Of a DNA stretch of 64,000 nucleotides, positions 41,798-50,757 are shown piece after piece. A program made the position numbers and the translations under genes. The stretch covers positions 251,001 to 315,000 of the forward strand of contig LDXX01000004.1 of the NCBI GenBank assembly GCA_001442925.1. Reading direction: 5' to 3'. Origin of the DNA: Candidatus Kryptonium thompsonii (GTDB lineage: Bacteria; Bacteroidota; Ignavibacteria; Kryptoniales; Kryptoniaceae). The notes beneath the pieces were generated by a model. It saw nothing but the letters and a program-made list of their open reading frames with translations. It was not told the DNA's origin and did no database searches. Positions within the stretch are counted from its first letter, which is position 1. Each line of letters starts with the position of its first letter.

Positions 41798-42823
41798 CTA
41801 ATTGCCTTTTTTCAAAACTTCCAAGAGTTTTTTCATGTCCTCGGGCAGTTCGGAGTCAAATTTCATGAATTCATTTCTTGCTGGATGTATGAAGCCAAGT
41901 GTCTTTGCGTGTAGCGCCTGTCGTTGCATAATTTTCAAAAGTTCATCAACAAATAGTTTTTTCTTTCTATCAATTCCTCCCCATGCGATCCTTCTTCCAC
42001 CATAAGTTGGGTCTCCAAAGACGGGATGTCCAATATATGCAAGGTGAACTCTTATTTGGTGTGTTCTTCCAGTTTTTAATTTTAACTTGACAAGTGAAAG
42101 GAAATCAAACTTTTCAAGAACTTCATATTCCGTTATTGCGAGTTTACCACCTTTTACAACTGTAAATTTTGTCCTATCGCTTTTGCTTCTTCCAAGTTCA
42201 GTTTCAATTACGCCACGGGTAGAGTTAAAATGTCCCCAGACGATTGCCCAATATTCTCTATCAACCGTTTTATGAAAAAATTGCTTTGCAAGATGTCTAT
42301 GAGTTTCATCATCTTTTGCAACAACAAGAAGTCCGCTCGTATCCTTATCAAGGCGATGAACTATGCCAGGGCGAACTTCACCACCTGAAACATTTACTTT
42401 TGAAAGTTTTGAGCAATGATACAAGAGCGCATTAACAAGGGTTCCTGTGTAATTTCCATGCCCTGGGTGAGTGACCATTCCTGCTGGTTTATTGACAACA
42501 AGAAGGTAGTCATCTTCATAAACTATATCAAGGGGAATCAGTTCAGGTGTGAGTTCGGGGCGTGGCTCTTTTGGGATTTTCACAACTATTTTTTCCCCGG
42601 GAGAAATCCTGTGGCTTGGTTTAACGGTTTGACCATTTACAAGTACAAGTCCAGATTCAATCAGTTTTTCAATTTTGCTTCTGCTTGAGTTTTCGATTTG
42701 ATTTGTGAGAAATTTATCTATTCTCTCTCTTTTTTCAACATTTGGTACAATGATTTCAATTTCTTTTAGAATTTTCAGCTTCCCGGAAATTTCTACTACT
42801 TCATTTTTCGTTGCTGGCATCAT
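41798..42823 (-). CDS. rluD: Ribosomal large-subunit pseudouridine synthase D
   Basis: 341 residues with about 20 extra N-terminal residues before the S4 domain (RIDKFLTNQIENSSRSKIEKLIESG). The catalytic domain begins IVYEDDYLLVVNKPAGMVTHPG and holds HRLDKDTSGLLVVAK with D159, GRTHQIRVHLAYIGHPVFGD and AWGG. It makes pseudouridine in helix 69 of 23S rRNA. Starts 22 bases inside lspA, so translation is likely coupled. Confidence 0.95.
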   Translation of the reverse strand: MMPATKNEVVEISGKLKILKEIEIIVPNVEKRERIDKFLTNQIENSSRSKIEKLIESGLVLVNGQTVKPSHRISPGEKIVVKIPKEPRPELTPELIPLDIVYEDDYLLVVNKPAGMVTHPGHGNYTGTLVNALLYHCSKLSKVNVSGGEVRPGIVHRLDKDTSGLLVVAKDDETHRHLAKQFFHKTVDREYWAIVWGHFNSTRGVIETELGRSKSDRTKFTVVKGGKLAITEYEVLEKFDFLSLVKLKLKTGRTHQIRVHLAYIGHPVFGDPTYGGRRIAWGGIDRKKKLFVDELLKIMQRQALHAKTLGFIHPARNEFMKFDSELPEDMKKLLEVLKKGN

Positions 42824-43394
42824 CCAGCATAAGGGGGTTTATTTCTTCAACTGGCTCTGAAGCAGGCTTTTCACGATGGGCGAAAAACAAAAGCAAAACC
42901 CCGATTGTAACAGATGCGTCAGCAATGTTAAAAATCGGCCATCTGTCAATATGATAACCGAAAAGAGTAAAGTTAAAAAAATCGATATCAATAAAATCGA
43001 TAACTCTACCGTGAAAAATTTTCCCATAGTTAAAGATAACACTATGAAAAACTCTATCTATTAAATTTCCAATCGCTCCACCGAATATCATCCCAAGAGA
43101 AAGACGTGTCAGAAAATGTCCATTTCTCACCTTGTAAAGATAAATGAAAACAATACCTACAGCGACGATAGTTAAAAGTGTGAGATAAAGTTTATTTCCA
43201 AAATTTATACCAAATGCTATGCCGGGGTTTTCAGTGTAAGTTATCCTTATAAAGTCGCCGATAACTTGTTTTGATTCACCAAGCCTCATGCCTTCAACCT
43301 TGATTCCAAGAAATGGAATTTCAAAGCCTCTGACGAGCAATTTTGTTATTTGATCTAATAGGACTATAAAAAGTGATACGAAAAGTATCCGCAT
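42801..43394 (-). CDS. lspA: Lipoprotein signal peptidase
   Basis: 197 residues if translation starts at ATG 43394, two bases after the upstream stop; MRILFVSLFIVLLDQITKLLV is the usual first helix. An in-frame ATG at 43427 would add 11 residues and overlap the DksA-like gene. Catalytic Asp motifs are seen in GGAIGNLIDRV and FNIADASVTIG. Four membrane helices. It removes signal peptides from prolipoproteins such as the rhodanese, esterase and MFP lipoproteins of this window. Confidence 0.95.
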   Translation of the reverse strand: MRILFVSLFIVLLDQITKLLVRGFEIPFLGIKVEGMRLGESKQVIGDFIRITYTENPGIAFGINFGNKLYLTLLTIVAVGIVFIYLYKVRNGHFLTRLSLGMIFGGAIGNLIDRVFHSVIFNYGKIFHGRVIDFIDIDFFNFTLFGYHIDRWPIFNIADASVTIGVLLLFFAHREKPASEPVEEINPLMLDDASNEK

Positions 43395-43396
43395 GT

Positions 43397-43996
43397 TTAC
43401 ATTTTTTTCTTTTGCGCTAGTTTGCATTCAATGCAAAGTTGGGTATGGGGCACCGCTTCAAGGCGCCGTTTATCAATTAGTTTGCCACAGCTTATGCAAA
43501 CTCCGTAGGTTCCTCGCTCTATCCTCATAAGTGCAGCGTCAATGTAGTTCAACATTTTTTCTTCCCTTGCGATGAAAAACATTGTTTTCTCCCGCTCTTC
43601 CGTTTCCGTCCCATACTCCATATGGATGGAATATGGGGTTCCAAGCGGTTTATCATTTTGCGTTGCCGATTCAACTAAGGATTGTCTATGGGATTCAAGC
43701 ATTTCAAGGATCTCCTCTCGCTTTTTAAGAAGAATCTGCTTGAAGTACTCAAGCTCTTCTTTCGAGTAAGAGTTCCGCCCAGACTGATTCACGGATTTCT
43801 TTGCAACTTCATTATCATTTTTTATAGGGCTGGATGAAACCGTAGCAGTTGTCACATTCACAGTTTCAATCTTTTCACGCTTAACTTTTTTAGCTCTTCT
43901 TTTTACAGTAGCTTTTGTTGCTTTTTTTGATGGTTTCTTAACCGTCCTCTTTGCGGCGGTTTTCTTCTTTCCTGGTTTGCTTTTTTTCTTCGCCAT
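43397..43996 (-). CDS. TraR/DksA-type zinc-finger protein with a histone-like basic N-terminal tail
   Basis: 199 residues. Residues 1-45 are almost entirely Lys/Arg/Ala/Thr (KPGKKKTAAKRTVKKPSKKA and KRRAKKVKR), like an H1-type tail. After a linker, residues 75-199 form a coiled-coil hairpin and a C4 finger C167-x2-C170-x17-C188-x2-C191. The core matches the DksA/YocK group, which acts on RNA polymerase or on spore/rRNA functions. The tail suggests nucleic-acid binding. Located between ileS and lspA, a common order in the FCB group. Confidence 0.9.
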   Translation of the reverse strand: MAKKKSKPGKKKTAAKRTVKKPSKKATKATVKRRAKKVKREKIETVNVTTATVSSSPIKNDNEVAKKSVNQSGRNSYSKEELEYFKQILLKKREEILEMLESHRQSLVESATQNDKPLGTPYSIHMEYGTETEEREKTMFFIAREEKMLNYIDAALMRIERGTYGVCISCGKLIDKRRLEAVPHTQLCIECKLAQKKKM

Positions 43997-44022
43997 ATTT
44001 GCACCTCTCTAAAGTTTTAAAG

Positions 44023-47000
44023 TTAACTTAAATTTACTCTTTCAATTGAAATTTCGCAGGGCTCGTCGTTTACATCCCACGATTTGACATATTCGGCTTC
44101 TTTGAAATTGTCACTTAATTCAACCGCGAGAGTTTCATTTTTTATGTAATCGCTAAAGGCGAAAACAGCTTTCTTTAGCTTCTCGGATTCACTCTTGAAA
44201 AAGATGCGAATCCTATCTGTGACCTCAAAGTTAGCTTCTTTTCTCATATTTTGAACTCTGTTGATGAACTCACGTGCGAATCCTTCGTTTATCAATTCTT
44301 CAGTTAATTCAGTATCAAGTGCTACGGTTATCACTCCGTCCGACTCAACAACCCAACCTTTTATGTTTTCGCTGTAAATTGTGACATCCTCCTTGGTGAT
44401 TTCAAATTTTTCTCCGTCAATTACGATTTCAATTTTACCATTGTTTTCGAGTTCCTTTATCTGCGGCTTCTTAAGCTCTTTTATTGCTTCTGCAACCTTT
44501 TGCGCCTTTTTCCCGAATTTCGGACCTATTGATTTAAAGTTTGGTCTCGTTTTCTTTTCAACAATCTCCGAATCATCATCAACATACTCAATTGCCTTAA
44601 CATTAATCTCGTCAAGTATAACATCTTTCATCATTTCAATTTTCTCTTTTTCGCTTTCGTCAGACACAGGTATGATGATTTTCTTTAACGGTTGTCGAAC
44701 TTTTAAATTTGTTTTTGCTCGCAACGATCTAACAATATAAACAATCCTTTGAGCGAGTTCCATCCTTTTTTCAAGTTCAAGGTTGATCTCATCTTCATTT
44801 GGTTCAGGTATATAGGCAAGGTGCACAGATTCATAAGGTTCTTTTTTTGTGACATTGTTAAGATTTCTATAAATCTCATCTGCCAAGAACGGTGCAAACG
44901 GAGCCATAAGCTTTGCTATTGTGATGAGACATTCATACAGCGTTTGAAATGCAGAGATTTTATCCTTTTCAACACCGCTCTTCCAAAATCTTCTTCTGCT
45001 TCTTCTCACATACCAATTTGAAAGCTGGTCAATTGTGAAATCTGAAATTAAACGAGCAGCCTTGGTTAAATCATAGCTATCCATTGCTTCAATGTAATTT
45101 TTAACAAGCGAGTTTAAAACTGAGATTATCCATTGGTCGATTTCAGGTCTCTCTTTCAAAGGAATTCTCTCTTCTGAATATGTGAATTTGTCAATGTTTG
45201 CGTAAAGCGTGAAGAATGAATAAGTGTTAAGCAGTGTGCTGAAAAATTTGCGTTGAATCTCAACTATATCATCTTCGTTGAAAAGTTTGGGTTTCCACGG
45301 CGGGCTCACAGACATAAGATACCATCTTACTGAATCCGCACCATATTTTTCAACAACTTCAAATGGATCGACCACATTCCCACGGGATTTCGACATCTTT
45401 TGTCCTTCTTTATCAAGTATGAGCTCATTTACAACAACATGTTTGTAAGCGGGCGAGTCAAAGAGGAAACTTGAGATTGCATGGAGCGAATAAAACCATC
45501 CACGGGTTTGATCAATTCCCTCAGCTATGAAGTCGGCAGGGAAGTTTTCCTTGAAAAGCTCGACATTTTCAAATGGGTAGTGGAATTGTGCAAATGGCAT
45601 CGCTCCAGAATCAAACCATACATCGATAACCTCGGGCGTTCTTTTCATCATCCCGCCACACTTTTTACAGTCAAAAATTATTTGATCTACAAACGGCTTG
45701 TGAAGGTCAAGTGGTTCGGGCAGATTTTTAGCTTCTTTCTTTAACTCTTCGATGCTCCCAACTGCTCTCATTTCACCGCAGTTTTCACAAATCCAAATGT
45801 TAAGCGGAGTTCCCCAAAATCTATCTCTTGATAAAGCCCAGTCTTTGTTTTCCTCAAGCCAGTTTCCAAATCTTCCAGAACCAACCTCAGGTGGATGCCA
45901 TTGAATTTGCTTGTTGTATTCTATCATTTTGTTAACATATCGAGTTGTGCTTATATACCAAGATTCGCGGGCATAGTAAAGCAATGGCGTTTTGCACCTC
46001 CAGCAATGCGGATAACTGTGCACGATCGTCTCTTTTTTATAAAGCAACCCTCGAGATTTCAAGTTTTGAATTATCTCGGGATCAGCATCTTTAACAAATT
46101 TTCCTCGAAAATCAACAATTTCATCCGTAAATTCCCCGCTTTTATTCACAGGCTGAAGCGTCGGCAAATCATACTCTCGCCCCACCTGATAGTCTTCCTC
46201 TCCAAATGCAGGAGCGATATGGACTATTCCAGTTCCATCCTCTGTGCTGACAAAGTCGGCTGTAACAACATAAAAGGCTTTTTTATCAACGGGTATGTAA
46301 CTAAACAAACGTTCGTATTCTTTCCCTTTTAAATCTTTGCCTTTATATTCTGCGAGAACTTCGTAATCTCCGTCAATTACAACTAATCTATCTTTAGCAA
46401 GGATTAAGTTTTCGCCTTTGTGTGAAATTTTAACATAGGTCACCTCTGGATGAACTGCAAGGGCAACATTTGAAATTAAAGTCCATGGCGTTGTCGTCCA
46501 GACAAGAAAGTATGTATTTTCTTCATTTTTTACTTTCATCTTGACATAAATTGATGGGTCTTTTACATCTTCATATCCTTGAGCTACCTCGTGTGATGAA
46601 AGTGGTGTTTCACATCTTGGACAATATGGTTGAATTTTATAACCTTTGTAAATGTAGCCTTTATCAAAAAATTGTTTCAAAGCCCACCAAATTGACTCAA
46701 TATATTCATTTGTGAAAGTTATGTATGCATTTTCAAGGTCGATCCAATATCCAATTCTTTCGGTCATTTCCTCCCAGTCGTCGAGATACTCAAAAACAGA
46801 TTTTTTACACTCTGCGTTAAACTTTTCTATGCCGTATTCAACTATTTCGTCTTTATGCTTTATTCCAAGTTTTTTCTCAATTTCAATTTCAACAGGGAGT
46901 CCATGTGTATCCCAACCAGCCTTTCTATAAACTTTGAATCCACGCATTGTTTTATATCTGCAAACAAGATCTTTGATGGCTCTGCTCATAACATGGTGAA

Positions 47001-47193
47001 TCCCAGGGCGTCCATTAGCCGTTGGCGGTCCTTCATAAAATGTAAAGTTCGGTTTCCCTTCTCTTGTAGCGATGCTTTTCTCAAAAATTTTGTTCTCCTT
47101 CCAGAATTTTAGGATCTCTCGCTCAAGTTCTGAATACTTAATTTTGTCAGTTAACTCCTTGTACATTCCGTAAAAATTAGTTTTGTTTTTCAA
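44023..47193 (-). CDS. ileS: Isoleucyl-tRNA synthetase, type 2
   Basis: 1056 residues. The class I core opens FYEGPPTANGRPGIHHVMS: the HIGH-equivalent reads G64-I-H66-H67, a rearranged signature. KMSKSRGNVVDPFEV is intact. The editing domain contains the WTTTPWTL stretch, and the protein ends with the long C-terminal region of the type 2 (eukaryote-like) enzymes, without the type 1 zinc ribbon. Type 2 IleRS is poorly inhibited by mupirocin. A second in-frame ATG nine codons downstream is a possible start. First codon four bases after the DUF2905 stop. Confidence 0.97.
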   Translation of the reverse strand: MKNKTNFYGMYKELTDKIKYSELEREILKFWKENKIFEKSIATREGKPNFTFYEGPPTANGRPGIHHVMSRAIKDLVCRYKTMRGFKVYRKAGWDTHGLPVEIEIEKKLGIKHKDEIVEYGIEKFNAECKKSVFEYLDDWEEMTERIGYWIDLENAYITFTNEYIESIWWALKQFFDKGYIYKGYKIQPYCPRCETPLSSHEVAQGYEDVKDPSIYVKMKVKNEENTYFLVWTTTPWTLISNVALAVHPEVTYVKISHKGENLILAKDRLVVIDGDYEVLAEYKGKDLKGKEYERLFSYIPVDKKAFYVVTADFVSTEDGTGIVHIAPAFGEEDYQVGREYDLPTLQPVNKSGEFTDEIVDFRGKFVKDADPEIIQNLKSRGLLYKKETIVHSYPHCWRCKTPLLYYARESWYISTTRYVNKMIEYNKQIQWHPPEVGSGRFGNWLEENKDWALSRDRFWGTPLNIWICENCGEMRAVGSIEELKKEAKNLPEPLDLHKPFVDQIIFDCKKCGGMMKRTPEVIDVWFDSGAMPFAQFHYPFENVELFKENFPADFIAEGIDQTRGWFYSLHAISSFLFDSPAYKHVVVNELILDKEGQKMSKSRGNVVDPFEVVEKYGADSVRWYLMSVSPPWKPKLFNEDDIVEIQRKFFSTLLNTYSFFTLYANIDKFTYSEERIPLKERPEIDQWIISVLNSLVKNYIEAMDSYDLTKAARLISDFTIDQLSNWYVRRSRRRFWKSGVEKDKISAFQTLYECLITIAKLMAPFAPFLADEIYRNLNNVTKKEPYESVHLAYIPEPNEDEINLELEKRMELAQRIVYIVRSLRAKTNLKVRQPLKKIIIPVSDESEKEKIEMMKDVILDEINVKAIEYVDDDSEIVEKKTRPNFKSIGPKFGKKAQKVAEAIKELKKPQIKELENNGKIEIVIDGEKFEITKEDVTIYSENIKGWVVESDGVITVALDTELTEELINEGFAREFINRVQNMRKEANFEVTDRIRIFFKSESEKLKKAVFAFSDYIKNETLAVELSDNFKEAEYVKSWDVNDEPCEISIERVNLS

Positions 47194-47196
47194 TGT

Positions 47197-47439
47197 TTAA
47201 TGTTTTCTAAATATAAAGGATAAAACCCACAGTATCAAAGTTAAAATTATACTTAACAGTATGCTTGTTGTGAGCGGAAAGTAGAAAGTAAAGTTTCGCT
47301 TTTGGATTAAAATATCGCCCGGCAACTTTCCAATGAATGGGATTTTTCCTCCAATTTTATCAGCGATCAAGAGAATGAAGCCAAAGGCAAGAATTAATGC
47401 GCCAAATAATATAAAAATTTTGCCAATGGATTGAAGCAT
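47197..47439 (-). CDS. DUF2905 small membrane protein
   Basis: 80 residues with two helices around GGKIPFIGKLPGDILIQKRNFTFYFPLTTS, the DUF2905 signature. Unknown function; the family is widespread and encoded near ileS or DNA-repair genes. Three bases upstream of ileS and six downstream of the PNP gene, so certainly in the operon. Confidence 0.92.
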   Translation of the reverse strand: MLQSIGKIFILFGALILAFGFILLIADKIGGKIPFIGKLPGDILIQKRNFTFYFPLTTSILLSIILTLILWVLSFIFRKH

Positions 47440-47445
47440 GGCAAA

Positions 47446-48273
47446 TTATACATTAATTTTTTCTACCAGACGTTTCATCAATAAAGTTAACTTTGGTTCT
47501 GTTTCAGATGCAACTTTTATAACTTCTTCAATGCTTAAGGGTTGAAGTGCATCTGGAAAACATTCATCCGTGATCACCGAGATCCCAAATACCTTCATTC
47601 CCATGTGATTTGCAACTATGTTTTCTGGAACTGTTGACATCCCAACCGCATCAGCACCGATTAAGCGTAAAAATCTATACTCAGCTCTTGTCTCAAGGCT
47701 TGGTCCTGTCATTGCAACATAAACACCCTTTTGAACCCTTATTTTTTCTTCGAGCGCTATTTGTTCAGCAAGCTCAATAAGTTCTTTGCTGTATGGCTCG
47801 GACATATCAGGGAATCTCGGACCGAGCTCATCGTCATTTGGACCTATCAATGGATTATCGCCAAGCAAATTTATATGATCCGTGATTATCATCAAGTCAC
47901 CTTTTCTAAAAAGTGGGTTTAACCCGCCAGCTGCGTTTGAAATTAAAAGATATTTAACTCCGAGAAATTTCATCACTCGCACTGGAAATGTAATTTGTTT
48001 CATCGTATATCCCTCATAGTAATGAAATCTTCCTTGCATTGCGACAACATCTTTACCACTGAGCTTACCAAAAATTAGTTTACCATGATGTGATTCAACG
48101 GTCGAGATCGGGAAGTGGGGTATGTCGCCATAATCGATTATCACCTCAGGCTCAATCTCTTTGGCAAGTCCGCCAAGGCCAGTTCCAAGGATTATACCAA
48201 TTTTGGGTTCAAGTTTTGTTTTTGTCCTTATAAAATTTAGTGCTTCCATTATTTGTTGTCTTAACTCGCTCAT
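47446..48273 (-). CDS. Purine nucleoside phosphorylase, copy 2 (Asp variant)
   Basis: 275 residues of the same family as copy 1 (25212-26030), roughly 45 percent alike by eye. [35 protein letters not shown] with E194, and MSTVPEN are shared. The base-reading position is D236 ([10 protein letters not shown]) in place of Asn, as also found in methylthioadenosine phosphorylase. It may accept 6-aminopurines such as adenosine or MTA. Not part of a nucleoside operon: sits between DivIVA and DUF2905. Confidence 0.92.
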   Translation of the reverse strand: MSELRQQIMEALNFIRTKTKLEPKIGIILGTGLGGLAKEIEPEVIIDYGDIPHFPISTVESHHGKLIFGKLSGKDVVAMQGRFHYYEGYTMKQITFPVRVMKFLGVKYLLISNAAGGLNPLFRKGDLMIITDHINLLGDNPLIGPNDDELGPRFPDMSEPYSKELIELAEQIALEEKIRVQKGVYVAMTGPSLETRAEYRFLRLIGADAVGMSTVPENIVANHMGMKVFGISVITDECFPDALQPLSIEEVIKVASETEPKLTLLMKRLVEKINV

Positions 48274-48295
48274 ACTTTATCGTCTTATTTTTGTT

Positions 48296-48817
48296 TTATT
48301 GTTCGAGGTTTTTAATTATATCATCAAGTTTAATTTTTTCTTCAATTTTTCCCTGTGTTTCTGATTTTGTAGCGGGTTCAAAAAGATTCAACTTTTCAAG
48401 TTCGGATGATAAAAGATTTTTCAAATCCTTAAGAATTCTATCTCTTTCGAGTTTCAAAATTTGGATTTCATTTTCAATTTTGGAGACCTCAAGTTTTGCT
48501 TTGTCTATGCTCTCTTTCGCTTTCAGTTCCGCCTCCTTTATTAAAAGTTCAGCTTGCTTTTTTGCGTTTTCAATTGTTTTGGTTGCCGTTTCCTGTGCCT
48601 GTGTTACTGCAAGATGTAAATTCTTCTCGATTTGCTTGTAAGTTGAGATTTCGGTTTCAAGCATAGCTATTTTTTCTTTCATTGCTTTATTCTCCTGCAG
48701 GAGATTTTCATATTCGCTTGCGAGCATTTCAAGGTAAACTCTTACCTCCTCAACATTGTAGCCCCTAAAAGACCTTTTAAACTGTTGCTTTTTAATTGAA
48801 AGTGGTGTGAATTTCAT
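48296..48817 (-). CDS. DivIVA-domain coiled-coil protein
   Basis: 173 residues. It opens with KFTPLSIKKQQFKRSFRGYNVEEVRVYLEMLASEYENL, the DivIVA membrane-binding domain, followed by a long coiled coil to about residue 150 and a hydrophilic end. DivIVA-type proteins sense membrane curvature and organise cell poles or division. The pairing with yggS just upstream is common in Gram-positives and occurs in the FCB group too. Confidence 0.92.
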   Translation of the reverse strand: MKFTPLSIKKQQFKRSFRGYNVEEVRVYLEMLASEYENLLQENKAMKEKIAMLETEISTYKQIEKNLHLAVTQAQETATKTIENAKKQAELLIKEAELKAKESIDKAKLEVSKIENEIQILKLERDRILKDLKNLLSSELEKLNLFEPATKSETQGKIEEKIKLDDIIKNLEQ

Positions 48818-48831
48818 TTTTGTAAAATTTT

Positions 48832-49515
48832 TTATTTTCTTGGTCCAAATATAGCAGTTCCAATCCTTACGATGGTTGCACCTTCTTCAATTGCAATCCA
48901 GTAATCATTGCTCATCCCCATCGATAGATGCTTCATTTCAACATTTTTAAGATTAAGTTTTGCTATTTCATCACTTAAGTTTTTTAACATTTTAAACATT
49001 GGCCGAGCGTTCTCTGGATCCGGCGAATATGCTGCAAGCGTCATCAAACCCTTTATATGTACAAATTTACAGTTTTCCGAAATTTGTTTGACGATCTCAA
49101 TCGTTTCTTCTGGCTTAACACCGTATTTTGTTTTCTCTCCCGATGTATTAACCTCAATTAAAACATCAACGGGACGATTTATCTTTTCTGCTCGTTTATC
49201 AATTTCAAGAGCAAGTTTTAAACTATCGACTGAGTGAATCAAGTGAATAAAATTAACTATATATTTAACTTTGTTAGTTTGCAAGTGTCCAACGAAATGC
49301 CATCTTACATTTTCAAGTGAGTTTCTCTTTTCAAGGAGCTCTTGAACTCTATTTTCACCGATATCATAAATTCCAGCATTGATGGCTTCTTTGATCTTTT
49401 CTACAGGTACAGTTTTTGTAACCGCTACAATGGTGATCTCATCTGGATTTCTACCTACCTTTTGACAAACCTCCCAAATCTTTTGTTTTATTTTGAGGAT
49501 GTTTTCAGAGACCAT
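48832..49515 (-). CDS. YggS-family PLP-binding protein
   Basis: 227 residues. TIVAVTKTVPVEKIKEAI with K34 as PLP lysine, DIGENRVQELLEK, WHFVGHLQTNKVK, HSVDSL, KGLMTL and MSMGMSNDYWIAIEEGATIVRIGTAIFG are diagnostic (last given in part). It holds pyridoxal phosphate and controls B6 and amino-acid balance. First gene of the ten-gene minus operon, with its own promoter. Confidence 0.96.
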   Translation of the reverse strand: MVSENILKIKQKIWEVCQKVGRNPDEITIVAVTKTVPVEKIKEAINAGIYDIGENRVQELLEKRNSLENVRWHFVGHLQTNKVKYIVNFIHLIHSVDSLKLALEIDKRAEKINRPVDVLIEVNTSGEKTKYGVKPEETIEIVKQISENCKFVHIKGLMTLAAYSPDPENARPMFKMLKNLSDEIAKLNLKNVEMKHLSMGMSNDYWIAIEEGATIVRIGTAIFGPRK

Positions 49516-49546
49516 CCCGAAGAATAAAATATGCTTTTGAGTTTTA

Positions 49547-49575
49547 AATATAAGTTATAACTCGTAAAAAATCAA
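49547..49575 (-). promoter_or_regulatory. Promoter of the yggS-divIVA-PNP-ileS-lspA-rluD operon
   Basis: On the minus strand TTGATT (49575-49570), 17 bases, TATATT (49552-49547), about 31 bases before the yggS start codon. No other transcription signal is clear between here and ileS. Confidence 0.65.
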
Positions 49576-49598
49576 ATTGGGACTTTCTCAATGTAAAC

Positions 49599-49627
49599 TT
49601 GAAAATTTCATCGTAAAATCGTAAAAT
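49599..49627 (+). promoter_or_regulatory. Promoter of the small unknown gene and the enoyl-reductase-like gene
   Basis: TTGAAA (49599-49604), 17 bases, TAAAAT (49622-49627). Transcription would start near 49634. This rules out the in-frame GTG at 49629 as start codon and supports ATG 49650. Confidence 0.6.
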
Positions 49628-49649
49628 TGTGAAAAAACTTCGAAACCAA

Positions 49650-49907
49650 ATGACAACAAAAGCGCCATCACCGATTAAAGAATTTCCGTTGGATAGCCTT
49701 GAGAAGATTGCCTACTCAAGTGTCGAAGGTATCCCAGCGGAAGAGCCTAACGATTTAAACCGACTTGGGTATCATGTTTGGCTTTATCTTACTGGAAAAA
49801 TTGAATCGCTCGAAACAGCAGTCAAAATGGCAAGAGCAAGGCTGAAAATTTCTGAGGAAGAGGCGTTGGAAATTGTGAGGAAAAAATTGAGTGAAAGAGG
49901 ATTTTAA
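49650..49907 (+). CDS. Small helical protein of unknown function
   Basis: 85 residues from ATG 49650. It is hydrophilic, with EFPLDSLEKIAYSSVEGIPAE, then NRLGYHVWLYLTGKIESLETAVKMARARLKISEEEALEIVRKKL. The last third resembles a UBA/CUE-like helical bundle by pattern only. No family recognised. Lies 21 bases before the enoyl-reductase-like gene and shares its promoter, which hints at a fatty-acid link but does not prove it. Confidence 0.65.
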   Translation: MTTKAPSPIKEFPLDSLEKIAYSSVEGIPAEEPNDLNRLGYHVWLYLTGKIESLETAVKMARARLKISEEEALEIVRKKLSERGF

Positions 49908-49928
49908 AATTAAAGGAGGGATAGAAAC

Positions 49929-50726
49929 TTGGAAAAAGAAACTAAAAAATGGGCATTAATTCTTGGTGCGTCAAGTGGCTTTGGAGCTGCTACTGCAATT
50001 GAACTTTCAAAGAATGGTTATAATATCTTTGGTGTTCACCTTGATAGGGCTGCTACAATGCCAAATGTTGAAAAGGTGATAGAGCAGATAAAAGGGAATG
50101 GGGTTGAAGTTGAATTTTTCAATGTCAATGCCGCAGATCATGAGAAGAGGAAGGAAGTTTTGGATGCTATTGAAAAAAGATTTGCAAACGAACCATCAAT
50201 CATAAAAGTTGTTCTTCATTCGCTTGCTTTTGGAACTTTAAGACCGTATATAGCTGAAAATCCGGAAGAACAGGTGACCCCGAAGCAAATGGATATGACA
50301 CTTGATGTTATGGCACATAGCTTGGTTTATTGGGTTCAGGATTTATTTCACCGCAAATTGATAGGCAAGGGAACGCGAATTTTTGCAATGACGAGTGAAG
50401 GGTCCACAAGGGTTTGGGCATATTATGGACCTGTATCTGCAGCTAAAGCTGCTCTTGAATCTCATATAAGACAGCTTGCTTATGAACTTGCAAAGTATGG
50501 AATAACGGTTAATGGAATAAGAGCTGGGGTTACAGATACGCCGGCGTTGAGAAAGATCCCGGGAAATGAACAGATGATTGAGTATTCGCTCAAAAGAAAT
50601 CCATCAGGTAGATTGACAACACCAGAGGATGTTGCAAAGGCAATCGTTCACTTAAGTCACGATGATATGCAGTGGGTTACAGGAAATATAATTGGGGTCG
50701 ATGGTGGTGAGTTTATAGCTGGATAA
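49929..50726 (+). CDS. Enoyl-ACP reductase-like short-chain dehydrogenase (FabI/FabL type)
   Basis: 265 residues from a TTG start that is fixed by the strong AAAGGAGGG 8-10 bases upstream. NAD(P) site ILGASSGFGAATAIEL (11-26), HSLAFG (97-102) and the active-site pair Y166-x6-K173 (YYGPVSAAKAAL). The Y-x6-K spacing is that of FabI/FabL enoyl reductases rather than the Y-x3-K of ordinary SDRs. VTDTPALRKIPGNEQMIEY and GNIIGVDGGEFIAG also fit. It would catalyse the last step of fatty acid elongation. A terminator follows. Confidence 0.82.
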   Translation: MEKETKKWALILGASSGFGAATAIELSKNGYNIFGVHLDRAATMPNVEKVIEQIKGNGVEVEFFNVNAADHEKRKEVLDAIEKRFANEPSIIKVVLHSLAFGTLRPYIAENPEEQVTPKQMDMTLDVMAHSLVYWVQDLFHRKLIGKGTRIFAMTSEGSTRVWAYYGPVSAAKAALESHIRQLAYELAKYGITVNGIRAGVTDTPALRKIPGNEQMIEYSLKRNPSGRLTTPEDVAKAIVHLSHDDMQWVTGNIIGVDGGEFIAG

Positions 50727-50730
50727 TATG

Positions 50731-50757
50731 GGCGGGCTTTTAAGCCCGCCTTTTTTA
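50731..50757 (+). terminator. Rho-independent terminator after the enoyl-reductase-like gene
   Basis: GGCGGGCTT (50731-50739), two-base centre TT, AAGCCCGCC (50742-50750), then TTTTTTAT. The terminal bases overlap the end of the convergent PII-like gene (50755). Confidence 0.92.

Noticed and set aside
45895-46332. A 145-codon antisense frame inside ileS
   Set aside because: ileS is intact and strongly conserved here; the opposite frame has no domain.
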